Shown here: piece by piece, positions 25,170 through 33,555 of the stretch
How the letters are laid out: each line of letters opens with the position of its first letter
How positions within the stretch are numbered: position 1 is the stretch's first letter
Assembly (NCBI GenBank): GCA_039818665.1
Contig: JBCBTJ010000003.1
Location: 26,425-90,424 of the forward strand
Length of the DNA: 64,000 bases
Origin: JBCBTJ01 sp039818665
GTDB taxonomy: Bacteria; Pseudomonadota; Alphaproteobacteria; Caulobacterales; Hyphomonadaceae
Direction: 5' to 3'
Program-made: the position numbers and the translations under genes
The notes under the pieces: model-generated
The model's database searches: none
Told to the model about the DNA's origin: nothing
What the model saw: the letters and a program-made list of their open reading frames with translations, nothing else

Positions 25170-26636
25170 CTAAGCGTTAAGATACTTGTCGAGCGTCCGA
25201 TGGAAATGCCGAACGCGGATCTCCTGGTAATTCCCGAGCTGCAACTCCTTGTTCGCCGACGCTTTCATACCCTCTTGGACATAAGGCAGGTTCGCCATGT
25301 CCTGATCGAACACGCTGGCGAGCGCCGGCCCAATGATGTGGCCGGCCGACGCGAAGGGCTCGTCGTCCGGAATCAGATGCATCGGCGCCGCCTTAGGCGT
25401 CGGCTCGCCTTCCTTGTTCCTCATCAGGATCCGCACTTCCATCAGACAGTGGTCCGGATCCTTCCAAGGCCGCCAGCGATAGACGATGTTGGGAATGAAC
25501 CCGCCCCACGGCGCGAAATTCGGGAAGATGTTGTAGGTGAAATTGTCCGTCATCTCGCTGTCGGACATCTCCGAGAAATCATGGCCCGACATGGCCTTGA
25601 ACGCCTCGCGATTGGCTTCGGCCGTCGCTTTGCGGGCGAGCAAGGGATCGTCCTCGTCGAGACCGTCCTTCGCCTCGTCGGCGCCGCTGAACCGGTCGCC
25701 GGCTTTCACCCGGCCGGCGGTGCGCGCCCGTGCGTCCGCGCTCGCCTCCTCCGAGCCTTGGCCCGCGAAGGCGGCGAGCTTGGCGAGGATATAGGCCTGG
25801 TCGTGTCCCTCTTCGTAGAGGTGCGGAGACAGCACCGCCGAAGGCGTGATCGCCCGGTTCATATGGTCGCCGTAAATGTCGTAGCGCGTGTTCGCATCGC
25901 CGGTGAAAGGCAGGATCTGCGGATGCGTCACGATGGAGTGCCAGGCCTCCATGAAGGCTTCGGCCGTCGCTTTCCAATTCGCTGGAATGACCCGACCGAT
26001 CCAGGCGCCAGTGTAGCACTCGTCCAAGCGCCAGCGCTCATAATGCTTGATGGACGGTCCGACCCACTCCTGGAAGCTTGGGATCTCCTCATTCTCTGTG
26101 ACCATCAAAAACCCCTGCCAGCGATCGACCCGGATCTCCGGCAGCGCCATCTTGTCGTCGGTCAGGTGGTCGAAGTCCCAGCGACAGGGGATCTCTTTCA
26201 ATGAGCCGTCATTGTTCCACGTGAAGCCATGGAATGGGCATTTGAGTTCGGCCGCGTAGCCCGACTTCAGCCGCAGCTTCCGCCCTCGGTGCAGGCACAC
26301 ATTGTGGAAGCCGCGGACCGAGCCGTCCTTCTGGCGGACCAGGACATAGGACCGGCCGGCGTTCTCATAGACGACATTGTCGCCCGGCTCCGGCATTTCC
26401 TCTTCGCGCGCGGCGAATTGCCAGACGTTCGGCCACATCTTCGTATCTTCCAGCCGCATGAACTCGGCCGAGGTGTAGCGGTCGGTCGAAAGCGGCTCGG
26501 AGCCGAGATCCTCGATCGACTCCTCGCGCAGGAAGTCCGGCACCTCCCGCGTGTCCGCGTCGAGCAAATCGGTATAGCTCGTTCCCGGGCACCGATCTTT
26601 CCGAATAAGCGTCGTCTTGCCTTCGCCGTCCGCCAT
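25170..26636 (-). CDS. Rieske non-haem iron oxygenase, alpha subunit (second)
   Basis: A 488-residue protein. I chose the ATG at 26636 (MADGEGK) because the open frame upstream crosses the promoter motif. Rieske ligands are Cys114, His116 (CLHRGR), Cys133 and His136 (CPFHGF); mononuclear iron ligands His233 and His238 lie in EAWHSIVTHP. It is longer than the first Rieske protein because of an Asp/Glu/Ala-rich insert after the second histidine region (about residues 275-330). Some long Rieske proteins of this shape act on steroids or terpenoids. No reductase is encoded nearby. First gene of the unit with AcoC. Confidence 0.9.
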   Translation of the reverse strand: MADGEGKTTLIRKDRCPGTSYTDLLDADTREVPDFLREESIEDLGSEPLSTDRYTSAEFMRLEDTKMWPNVWQFAAREEEMPEPGDNVVYENAGRSYVLVRQKDGSVRGFHNVCLHRGRKLRLKSGYAAELKCPFHGFTWNNDGSLKEIPCRWDFDHLTDDKMALPEIRVDRWQGFLMVTENEEIPSFQEWVGPSIKHYERWRLDECYTGAWIGRVIPANWKATAEAFMEAWHSIVTHPQILPFTGDANTRYDIYGDHMNRAITPSAVLSPHLYEEGHDQAYILAKLAAFAGQGSEEASADARARTAGRVKAGDRFSGADEAKDGLDEDDPLLARKATAEANREAFKAMSGHDFSEMSDSEMTDNFTYNIFPNFAPWGGFIPNIVYRWRPWKDPDHCLMEVRILMRNKEGEPTPKAAPMHLIPDDEPFASAGHIIGPALASVFDQDMANLPYVQEGMKASANKELQLGNYQEIRVRHFHRTLDKYLNA

Positions 26637-26670
26637 GAGAGCACCTGATCTCCGAAGTTCGCCTGGCCTG

Positions 26671-26711
26671 AAATTAGGCGAAGCAAAAAAAACAAGCAAG
26701 ACTGATTGTTT
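26671..26711. promoter_or_regulatory. Island operator, site 4, with promoter of the second Rieske gene
   Basis: AAACAA (26690-26695), ten bases GCAAGACTGA, then TTGTTT (26706-26711) is an inverted repeat containing CAAGC and AGACTG, the two halves of the island motif with a shorter gap. On the minus strand TTGCTT (26699-26694) and TAATTT (26676-26671) are 17 bp apart, a good sigma-70 promoter about 35 bp upstream of the Rieske ATG, with its -35 inside the repeat. The remaining intergenic DNA up to 27004 shows no gene, RNA or further repeat. Confidence 0.5.
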
Positions 26712-27004
26712 CCAACCGGCGGCAGCGACGCAATGGTTCGATCGACGCGCTTCGCCAGTCCTGCCAGCGGAACACTTTCTTGACGGCCGCGCGGCAGCCG
26801 AGAACGAGCGCCGATATTCGTAGATCGGAGCGGACGAAGGCATCGGGCACGTCGAATTGGGGATCCTCGCCAGCATGAAATCGCGATCGCAAGCGCATCG
26901 GACGGGGTTGTTCGAATTTGCGAGATCATCCCTCATGCCGTAAAGGCGCTCCCCTCGCATTGGCGTTCGCCGATCCCCATCGCGAAAGTCGGACCAGAAC
27001 CTTC

Positions 27005-28414
27005 ATGTCGAACAATCAGGCGATTTTCCTCCAGGGCGGCCTGATGCGCCACATCACGATCATGTCCGCCTCGGCGAGCATCGGGCTTGTTTCGATGTTC
27101 CTCGTCGACTTTGTCGATCTGCTCTTCATCTCGATGCTGGGCGAGCAGGAGCTTGCGGCCGCCGTCGGGTTCGCGGGGACCCTGTTGTTCCTCACGTTCT
27201 CGATCTCGATCGGCATGACCATCGCCACCAGCGCCCTCGTCGCCCAACGGCTTGGGCAAAACGCGCCGGACGAGGCGCGAAAAATCGCATCCAGCGTCAT
27301 CATCTTTGGCCTCGTCATCACCTCGATCTTGGCCGCGCTTTGCTGGATCTTCGCCCCGACGCTCCTCCAGATCATCGGCGCGGAGGGGCGGACGGCCGAA
27401 CTCGGCGCACGCTATTTCCGCATAGTCGTCGCCGCGATGCCGATCGGCGCGGCGGGCATGATGGCGACCGGATTGCTGCGCGCCCATGGCGACGCGCGCC
27501 GCGCCATGATCGTTACACTAACGGCCGGCGCGGTGAACGCGATCCTAGACCCGATCTTGATCTTCGGCTTCGGCCTGGGGTTGGACGGAGCGGCCTACGC
27601 TTCGGTGGCCGCGCGGGTTGCGACGATGGGCACCGCTCTCTACCCGATCTTTAAGCACTATGGCGGCTTCGCTCGCATCGGGCTGGATCGCTTCCGCTCA
27701 GACCTCGCCCCGATCATCGGGATCGCCGCCCCCGCCATGCTGACGAATGTGGCGACCCCCATCGGCAATGGCGTCGTCACCCGCGCGGTCTCGCAATTCG
27801 GGGATTCCGCGGTCGCGGCGATGGCGGTGTCCGGTCGGCTGACACCCCTTGCATTCTGCGTGGTCTTTGCGCTGTCGGGGGCCGTCGGCCCGATCATCGG
27901 TCAGAATTTCGGGGCTAAGCAATTCGCCCGGGTGCGCGAGACGCTGACCAAATCGGCGCAGTTCACCGCGGTCTACGTGCTCGTGATCTGGCTCGTCCTA
28001 CTGGCCGGCCACGGCCTGATCTCGGCGAGCTTCAATCTCAGCGAAGAGGGCGCGCGGATCATCTTTTGGTTCGCTTTGGTCGTTGCGCCGCTCTTTGTGT
28101 TCAACGGGATGCTGTTCGTTTCGAACGCGGCCTTCAACAATCTGCGCAGGCCATTGTTTTCCACGGCGCTCAATTGGGGGAAGAACACGATCGGCGTCGT
28201 CCCGTTCGTGCTCGTCGGCGGCGCGATGGGCGGGGCGTCGGGCGTCTTGATCGGCCAGGCGGTCGGCGGGGTTGTGTTCGGCGTCGCCGGCTATTGGCTC
28301 GCCCAAAACCTGGTGACGCGCTACGAGACCGGCCGTTCAGACCCAGACAAAGGCCTGCGCTTCCCCCTCCTCCGCCGCCACGCCGAAACGCCATTTAACT
28401 CGCCGCGATCTTGA
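27005..28414 (+). CDS. MATE-family efflux transporter
   Basis: A 469-residue, 12-helix membrane protein starting MSNNQAIFLQGG. Both halves show the MATE pattern: VDFVDLLFISMLGEQELAAAVGFAG in the first, and MLTNVATPIGNGVVTRAVSQFG with VFALSGAVGPIIGQNFGA in the second. MATE pumps export cationic or amphipathic compounds with H+ or Na+. It is divergent from the second Rieske gene across site 4, so it may export a toxic intermediate or the substrate itself. The ribosome site is weak; a start further upstream is possible but less likely. Confidence 0.9.
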   Translation: MSNNQAIFLQGGLMRHITIMSASASIGLVSMFLVDFVDLLFISMLGEQELAAAVGFAGTLLFLTFSISIGMTIATSALVAQRLGQNAPDEARKIASSVIIFGLVITSILAALCWIFAPTLLQIIGAEGRTAELGARYFRIVVAAMPIGAAGMMATGLLRAHGDARRAMIVTLTAGAVNAILDPILIFGFGLGLDGAAYASVAARVATMGTALYPIFKHYGGFARIGLDRFRSDLAPIIGIAAPAMLTNVATPIGNGVVTRAVSQFGDSAVAAMAVSGRLTPLAFCVVFALSGAVGPIIGQNFGAKQFARVRETLTKSAQFTAVYVLVIWLVLLAGHGLISASFNLSEEGARIIFWFALVVAPLFVFNGMLFVSNAAFNNLRRPLFSTALNWGKNTIGVVPFVLVGGAMGGASGVLIGQAVGGVVFGVAGYWLAQNLVTRYETGRSDPDKGLRFPLLRRHAETPFNSPRS

Positions 28415-28649
28415 GCCGGCATTCACTTCGCGGCCGCACAATGCCGTAGCCCTCGACCCAATGAGATACAATCGTGTTAGCGGAGTTCGCGGCGCAAGAA
28501 GAAGCGCTTCTCGTCTAAACCGGCTTCCCTGATCGCGCCTGAAAGCTCCCTGTTCAATCGAGACGCGCTGCCTGATTCTGGGCGCAAGTCCCGGAAAGGT
28601 CGCCGCAAATTTGATCCGGTTGGATTTTCGCTGAAATCGGAAGACTAAG

Positions 28650-28739
28650 TGGCGGAGAGACAGGGATTCGAACCCTGGGTGCTCTTGCGAGCACAACGGT
28701 TTTCGAGACCGCCCCGTTCGACCACTCCGGCACCTCTCC
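28650..28739 (-). tRNA. tRNA-Ser (anticodon CGA)
   Basis: The minus strand folds as a class II tRNA: acceptor GGAGAGG, D-arm CCGGAGTGGTCGAACGGGG, and anticodon stem-loop CGGT-CTCGAAA-ACCG with CGA at positions 34-36. A long variable arm GTGCTC-GCAA-GAGCAC and a T-arm AGGGTTCGAATCCCT follow. The discriminator is G and the 3' CCA is encoded (28652-28650). The long variable arm and CGA anticodon identify serine (UCG codons). Confidence 0.95.
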
Positions 28740-28892
28740 GCGGGGAGGCTCGCATAGCGCCGCGCGGACTGCGCTGCAAGCCCTGCAGGCATTTGACATG
28801 CGACCTCTTTCATGGTTCTTCCGCCGCTCGCTTCCGGCGCGCGAGCGGTCCGGACGCACCCCTATATGTTGGAATTTGGAAGGACGCCGGCG

Positions 28893-29540
28893 ATGTTCGC
28901 GGTCATTAAGACGGGCGGGAAACAGTATAAAGTCGCCCAAGACGACGAAATCATCGTCGAAAAACTCGCGGGCGAGACGGGCGACCAGATCGTGTTCGAC
29001 GACGTGCTGATGCTGGGCGGCGACAAGGGAGTCGAGGTCGGCGCGCCGCTTGTGGCCGGCGCCAGCGTGGTCGGCGAGGTCACGGAACAGCGCAAGGGCG
29101 AGAAGGTGCTGATCGTCAAGAAGCGCCAGCGCTCGACGTATCGCCGCAAGAACGGCCACCGCCAGCTCGAGACCGTGGTGAAGATCACCTCGATCCTGGC
29201 CGACGGCGCCAAGCCCGCGGCGAAGAAGAAAGCCGCGCCGAAAAAGGCCGAAGCGGCCGAGCCCAAGCCCGCCGAGGCCGCCAAGCCTGAAGCCGCGCCC
29301 GCCAAAGAGGCCGCGCCCGCCGCGGCGAAAGCCGAGGGCGGCGACGACCTCACCAAAATGAAGGGCCTCGGCAAAGTCATGGCCGAGAAGCTGGCGGCCG
29401 AGGGCGTGACGAGCTTCGCCCAAATCGCCGCCATGACCGAGGCCGATGTGGCCGCACTGGAAGAGAAGATCGGCGCGGCCGGCAAGTTCGAGAAAAACGA
29501 ATGGGTGGCCCAAGCCGCTGAGCTGGCGAAAGACGCCTAA
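28893..29540 (+). CDS. rplU: 50S ribosomal protein L21 with C-terminal helix-hairpin-helix extension
   Basis: Residues 1-105 are a normal L21 (MFAVIKTGGKQYKV, KVLIVKKRQRSTYRRKNGHR), which binds 23S rRNA in the large subunit. Then comes an Ala/Lys/Pro-rich linker (about 115-160) and a helix-hairpin-helix-like domain of about 60 residues (DDLTKMKGLGKVMAEKL...SFAQIAAMTEADVAALEEK). Total length is 215 residues, double the usual 103. Such tails occur on L21 of some alphaproteobacteria. The start at 28893 is set by the GGAAGGACG ribosome site and L21 homology. A TTGACA box at 28793-28798 may belong to its promoter. Followed by rpmA. Confidence 0.95.
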   Translation: MFAVIKTGGKQYKVAQDDEIIVEKLAGETGDQIVFDDVLMLGGDKGVEVGAPLVAGASVVGEVTEQRKGEKVLIVKKRQRSTYRRKNGHRQLETVVKITSILADGAKPAAKKKAAPKKAEAAEPKPAEAAKPEAAPAKEAAPAAAKAEGGDDLTKMKGLGKVMAEKLAAEGVTSFAQIAAMTEADVAALEEKIGAAGKFEKNEWVAQAAELAKDA

Positions 29541-29578
29541 TTCAGGCATAAGCCTGGCAGACTTGAAGGAGCGGCCCG

Positions 29579-29845
29579 ATGGCCCACAAAAAATCCGGCG
29601 GTTCGTCCCGCAACGGCCGCGACTCAGAGAGCAAACGCCTCGGCGTCAAGAAATATGGCGGCGAGCACGTCATTCCCGGCAACATCATCATCCGCCAGCG
29701 CGGCACGCAGACCTATCCGGGCCGGAATGTCGGCATGGGCAAGGACCACACCCTGTTCGCGCTCGTCGAAGGCAAGGTTGAGTTTACGCGCAAGGCCGGC
29801 GGCCGGAAATACGTTTCCGTCCTTCCGGCCCAAGCGGCGGAATAG
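29579..29845 (+). CDS. rpmA: 50S ribosomal protein L27
   Basis: An 88-residue L27: MAHKKSGGSSRNGRDSESKR, LGVKKYGGEHVIPGNIIIRQ and RQRGTQTYPGRNVGMGKD are diagnostic. The N-terminus reaches towards the peptidyl-transferase centre. There is no Firmicutes-type cleaved N-terminal extension. It lies 38 bp after rplU behind GAAGGAGCG, and the pair ends at the terminator at 29901. Confidence 0.97.
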   Translation: MAHKKSGGSSRNGRDSESKRLGVKKYGGEHVIPGNIIIRQRGTQTYPGRNVGMGKDHTLFALVEGKVEFTRKAGGRKYVSVLPAQAAE

Positions 29846-29900
29846 CGGCTCACGGGACACGGGCCGCGGAGAGCGGCCCGATCCAACGAGATCATGTTTG

Positions 29901-29928
29901 GGGAGGCGGGCCGCGCCTCCCTTTTTTA
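29901..29928 (+). terminator. Rho-independent terminator of rplU-rpmA
   Basis: GGGAGGCG (29901-29908), loop GGCCG, CGCCTCCC (29914-29921) and six T residues form a perfect 8-bp GC stem with U-tract. Just upstream, GGGCCGC-GGAGA-GCGGCCC (29861-29879) is a second hairpin without a T-run. Confidence 0.9.
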
Positions 29929-29973
29929 ATGCGCCTCCCCGCAAGCGACGCCCGTCAGGGCGGGGAGGACGCC

Positions 29974-30492
29974 ATGGGCGAGGCAATCGACACCGCGCGG
30001 CTGCATTTGCGCCCGCCGCGCGCCGAAGACGCCGAACCGCTCAACGCGCTGATCCAGGATCCGCGCGTGTACCGCAATGTCGGCAGAATCCCGCCGAACG
30101 CGCCGCTCCAAAACACGCGGGAATTCATCGAACGCACCGCCGCCTCGCGCGCCGCGCGCACGGGCCTCAGCTGTCTCATATTCCGCGACGGCGAGCTGAT
30201 CGGGACGACCGGCGGCGGCGACGGCGGACGGCACGGTCCGTTCGATGTCGGCTATTGGATCACGCCGCCAGCCTGGGGCCAGGGCTACGCCACGGAGGCC
30301 TTCACGGCGCTACTCGCCTGGCTGCAAAGCGAATGGGGCCTCAAAGCCGTCACCGCCGGCTATTTCGTCGACAATCCGGCTTCGGGCCGCGTCTTGCGCA
30401 AGGCCGGCTTTTTGCCGGCCGGGCGCCGGCTCTATCCGTGCTTGGGCCGGGAATGCGACGTGGAGTGCATCGATATGGGGCTGATCTTCTAG
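29974..30492 (+). CDS. GNAT-family N-acetyltransferase (RimJ/RimL-like)
   Basis: A 172-residue GNAT with TARLHLRPPRAEDAEPLNALI, the cosubstrate motif FDVGYWITPPAWGQGYATEA (Q/RxxGxG/A), and VTAGYFVDNPASGRVLRKAGF. Start ATG 29974 follows GGGGAGGAC. Members acetylate N-terminal residues or small amines. GNAT genes commonly follow rplU-rpmA in alphaproteobacteria. The target is unknown. Confidence 0.88.
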   Translation: MGEAIDTARLHLRPPRAEDAEPLNALIQDPRVYRNVGRIPPNAPLQNTREFIERTAASRAARTGLSCLIFRDGELIGTTGGGDGGRHGPFDVGYWITPPAWGQGYATEAFTALLAWLQSEWGLKAVTAGYFVDNPASGRVLRKAGFLPAGRRLYPCLGRECDVECIDMGLIF

Positions 30493-30833
30493 GCGGCGGC
30501 CCGCGCGTCGCCGAGCAAGATCCGTTTCATGTCGCCGCCGGTCTTGAAGCTGAGCCACAGCAGGTGGATCCCCTGAAACAGGATGCCGCCGAAGAAAGCA
30601 AGCACGGCGAGGCCGAGACCCGCCGGCGCGTATTGGTATCGCCACGCAGTCCAGAGCGCCGACAGGATCAAAAAACCCGAAAAGTCGACATTGAACTGCC
30701 CCGCCCAACCCATCTTTACGATATCGCCGAAGAAGATCGGGAACAGGTTCGCGCCATGCTCGGCGATCACCACCGCCGTGTAGCCGATCAAAATCGCCAA
30801 CATCGCAATCAACAACAGTCGAAACGCCAGCAT
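30489..30833 (-). CDS. Small hypothetical inner-membrane protein
   Basis: A 114-residue protein with about three hydrophobic segments (FRLLLIAMLAILIGYTAVVI; FSGFLILSALWTAWRYQ; GLGLAVLAFFGGILFQGIHL) and a basic C-terminus. It looks like a genuine small membrane protein conserved among proteobacteria, with no catalytic motif. Its 3' end overlaps the GNAT gene by 4 bp, convergently. Function unknown. Confidence 0.75.
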   Translation of the reverse strand: MLAFRLLLIAMLAILIGYTAVVIAEHGANLFPIFFGDIVKMGWAGQFNVDFSGFLILSALWTAWRYQYAPAGLGLAVLAFFGGILFQGIHLLWLSFKTGGDMKRILLGDARAAA

Positions 30834-30997
30834 GCCATTCCTCCGCCCGAGCCGCCGCGCGCAATGTAGCGACCGCTACAATCTTGGCAAGCGCGAATGC
30901 GCGCGGCGCCTTTCCGAGCTGAGCGACCCGTTTTTGAAAGCGCCCCTGCGCCACGCGCATTAAGCTCAACTGCTGTCGCAGAGCCCGGAGGGATTTG

Positions 30998-31372
30998 ATG
31001 GAAGCTGCGGTGAAGCTCGCTTGGGGTCTGCTGGCCTTAGTCCATTTGCCGCCGGCCGCTGTGGCGATTGCGCCGCGTTTGGTGGAGCGGCTCTACGGCG
31101 TCTCGCCTGGCGGCGACATGGGCGTGATGCTGGTGCATCGCGGCGTCTTGTTTTTTGCCGTGCTGGCCGTCGCGGTCCTCGCGCTGTTCGATCCGAGCGC
31201 GCGGCGCGCGGCGAGCCTCGTCGCTGCGATCAGCATTGGCGGCTTCCTGGCGGTCTACGCCGCGGCTGGCGCGCCGGCCGGCCCGCTGCGGCGGATCGCC
31301 TGGGTCGACCTGGCCGCGCTCGCGCCGCTCGCCCTCGTCGTGTTCGAAGCGTGGCGGCCGCGCTTCGCCTGA
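30998..31372 (+). CDS. Small hypothetical inner-membrane protein
   Basis: A 124-residue protein with four predicted membrane helices (WGLLALVHLPPAAVAIAP; VLFFAVLAVAVLALF; SLVAAISIGGFLAVYAAAG; WVDLAALAPLALVVFEAW). Start ATG 30998 follows CGGAGGGATTTG. The AraC-type regulator starts 28 bp downstream, so they may be cotranscribed. No known family could be assigned. Confidence 0.7.
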   Translation: MEAAVKLAWGLLALVHLPPAAVAIAPRLVERLYGVSPGGDMGVMLVHRGVLFFAVLAVAVLALFDPSARRAASLVAAISIGGFLAVYAAAGAPAGPLRRIAWVDLAALAPLALVVFEAWRPRFA

Positions 31373-31399
31373 CCGGCGTTTCGGGTCAGACTGCGGCCT

Positions 31400-32137
31400 A
31401 TGCTGATCGACGCTCCTCCCGCGCGCCTTGCGCCGCGCCTCGTTCTGGCTGGCGCACGCGCGGCTTATGTCGGGCCGTCGATGAACCTGGCGCCGCACCG
31501 GAACGCAGCGGCGACCATCGCTGTCGGGATCGCCGCGCCTTTCGAGCTCGCCATCGCCGGCGCGCCGGCGCAGCGCCGAGAGATCGCGCTCATTCCGCCC
31601 GGGGCGCGGCATCATTTGCGCGGCGCCGGCCCGATGGCCTTCGTCTATTTGGACGCGCTAAGCGACGATCTGAGAACGCTGAACCAGGCCGACCTGCCGG
31701 CCCTGCGCAGACGGCTGCAGACCTGGCTTGAGGCGCCGGACGCCGGCGCGCTGGCTGCAGCGCTCCAAACGCCGCGCCCGGGCGCCCCGGATCCGCGGAT
31801 GGCGGCGATCATCCAAGCCATGACCTGGCGCCCGGACCGTTACCCCTCCGCAGCGGCCGCCGCCGCTGAGGCAGGCCTCTCGACCTCGCGCTTTCAGAAG
31901 CGCTTTCGCGCAGGCGCCAGCATGCCGTTCCGGCGCTACCGCCTTTGGCGGCGCATGGCGCTGGTCGTCCGCGCCGTGTCCGCCGGCGGAACGTTGACAG
32001 ACGCGGCGATGGAGGCCGGTTTCGCAAGCTCAGCGCATTTGAGCGCCGCCTTCAGAGCCATGTTCGGCGTCGCGCCGTCGGACCTGTTCGCGCGCGGTCT
32101 CCAGGTCCAAGTCGAGCCTGAAGCCAGCGTCGGCTAG
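31400..32137 (+). CDS. AraC-family transcriptional regulator
   Basis: A 245-residue protein. The C-terminal third has the double helix-turn-helix of AraC/XylS proteins: SAAAAAAEAGLSTSRFQKRFRAGASMPFRRYRLWRRM, then TLTDAAMEAGFASSAHLSAAFRAMFGVAPSDL. The N-terminal half is a short cupin-like sensor (HRNAAATIAVGIAAPFEL, REIALIPPGARHHL). It probably controls its own small unit or a remote gene; no ligand can be deduced. Its 3' end overlaps the convergent small gene by 4 bp. Confidence 0.87.
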   Translation: MLIDAPPARLAPRLVLAGARAAYVGPSMNLAPHRNAAATIAVGIAAPFELAIAGAPAQRREIALIPPGARHHLRGAGPMAFVYLDALSDDLRTLNQADLPALRRRLQTWLEAPDAGALAAALQTPRPGAPDPRMAAIIQAMTWRPDRYPSAAAAAAEAGLSTSRFQKRFRAGASMPFRRYRLWRRMALVVRAVSAGGTLTDAAMEAGFASSAHLSAAFRAMFGVAPSDLFARGLQVQVEPEASVG

Positions 32138-32328
32138 TTGAGCGATAATCCGCTCTGCTCCAGTCGCGCCACCTCGCCCGTTAGCCAGGCATAGTGCCGC
32201 TCCAGCTTGGCCGCCGTATCAAGATCGATGTCGGGCCGCATGGCGAGCTCTTCGCGCCAGGCTTCCAAAACCCGCACCTGCGTGCGCAGCCAGCAGGCCA
32301 TGGTTCCATCGTCGATGGGAAAGCGCAT
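32134..32328 (-). CDS. Small hypothetical helical protein
   Basis: About 64 residues (MRFPIDDGTMACWLRTQV..., LDTAAKLERHYAWLTGEVARLEQ), mostly amphipathic helix, with no known domain. The nearest ATG with a well-spaced ribosome site (GGAAAGG, 9 bases) is at 32328; an ATG at 32337 touches that site and is less likely. The convergent overlap with the AraC gene and normal codon-position GC pattern support it being real. Confidence 0.5.
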   Translation of the reverse strand: MRFPIDDGTMACWLRTQVRVLEAWREELAMRPDIDLDTAAKLERHYAWLTGEVARLEQSGLSLN

Positions 32329-32561
32329 TCGTGTCATCCTTTCCGGCTCGCCGCGGGCGCGCGCGGAATACTGTTGAGAACCGTTCGCAAGCTTGACCAC
32401 GGCTGGCGCGAGATTGCAAGTCATTCTCATTTAATTGCGACGGAACGCCGCTGGTCGCTAGCAAGGCGGCGGGCCGAATGGATCACGCGGCGCGCTCTTC
32501 GCTTGCCCGCCCTGCGGCCCGCCTTTAGCCTTGTCGAATATAAAGAAAGCGAGGGACGCCC

Positions 32562-33506
32562 ATGTCATACGCCGCCATCGCCGGCATGCCGCCGGCCGAG
32601 ATGATCCAAGTCGGCGAGGCGACGCTCGAAGTGTTCGCCGCCGGGTCGGGCAAGCCGCTCGTCCTGTGCCATGGCTGGCCCGAGCACGCCTATTCCTGGC
32701 GTCATCAGATCGACCCGCTCGTCGAGGCCGGTTACCACGTCATCGTCCCGAACCAGCGCGGCTATGGCCGCTCCCACCGGCCGGACGCAGTCGAGGACTA
32801 CGACATCACAGCGCTGACCGGCGACCTTGCTGGGCTGCTCGACCATTTCGGCTACGACGACGCTGTCTTCATCGGCCATGACTGGGGCGCGATCGTGGTT
32901 TGGAACATGGGGCTGCTGCATCCCGGCCGCGTCGCGGGGATCATCAATCTCTCCGTGCCCTTCATGGAGCGCGGCCCCGTCCCTTGGGTGGATTTCTGGG
33001 AAAAAATGCTGGGGCCGGACTTCTACATCGTCCATTTCAACCGTCAGCCGGGCGTCGCCGACGCGGTCTTCGACGCCAATCCCCGCGCGATGCTCTCAGC
33101 CATGTACCGCTCGGCCCGCACGCCTGGCCCGGACCTCGGCCCCGGCATGGCGATGATCAACATGACCGAACAGGGCTACGACCATGGCGATCTCGTCATG
33201 TCCGAGGCTGAACTCGACGTCTTCGTCGAAAGCTTCAAACACTCCGGCTTCACGGGCGGGCTTAACTGGTACCGCAATTTCAACCGGAATTGGGAGACGC
33301 TTGAGGGCGTCGAACAAAAGATCACCCAGCCAGCGCTCATGATCTACGGTGCGCGCGACATGGTCCCCCAATCGCCGGACCTCGCCGACTTCGTCCCGAA
33401 TGTCGAAACCCAGACCATCGACGCCAGCCATTGGATCCAGCAAGAGTGCCCGCGCGAGACCAATGCGCTCATCTTGCACTGGCTCGCCCGCCACTATCCC
33501 GCTTGA
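32562..33506 (+). CDS. Epoxide hydrolase (alpha/beta-hydrolase fold)
   Basis: A 314-residue enzyme with the epoxide-hydrolase version of the alpha/beta fold: oxyanion HGWPE (residues 37-41), nucleophile Asp107 in GHDWGA, and a late ASHWIQQECP with the catalytic His. The cap region contains tyrosines in DFWEKMLGPDFYIVHF and NWYRNFNRNW that could polarise the epoxide ring. It converts epoxides to diols through an alkyl-enzyme ester, a mechanism different from the LEH-like protein at 18671. The downstream feruloyl-CoA-synthase-like gene starts 50 bp later. Confidence 0.88.
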   Translation: MSYAAIAGMPPAEMIQVGEATLEVFAAGSGKPLVLCHGWPEHAYSWRHQIDPLVEAGYHVIVPNQRGYGRSHRPDAVEDYDITALTGDLAGLLDHFGYDDAVFIGHDWGAIVVWNMGLLHPGRVAGIINLSVPFMERGPVPWVDFWEKMLGPDFYIVHFNRQPGVADAVFDANPRAMLSAMYRSARTPGPDLGPGMAMINMTEQGYDHGDLVMSEAELDVFVESFKHSGFTGGLNWYRNFNRNWETLEGVEQKITQPALMIYGARDMVPQSPDLADFVPNVETQTIDASHWIQQECPRETNALILHWLARHYPA

Positions 33507-33555
33507 CCCTGCGGCCCCGCTTGCCGCCGCCCGCCCGCTCGCCTATCCCCCGCCC

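Noticed and set aside
29861..29879. Hairpin GGGCCGC-GGAGA-GCGGCCC as a terminator of rpmA
   Set aside because: No T-run follows; the hairpin at 29901-29921 with six T residues is the real terminator.
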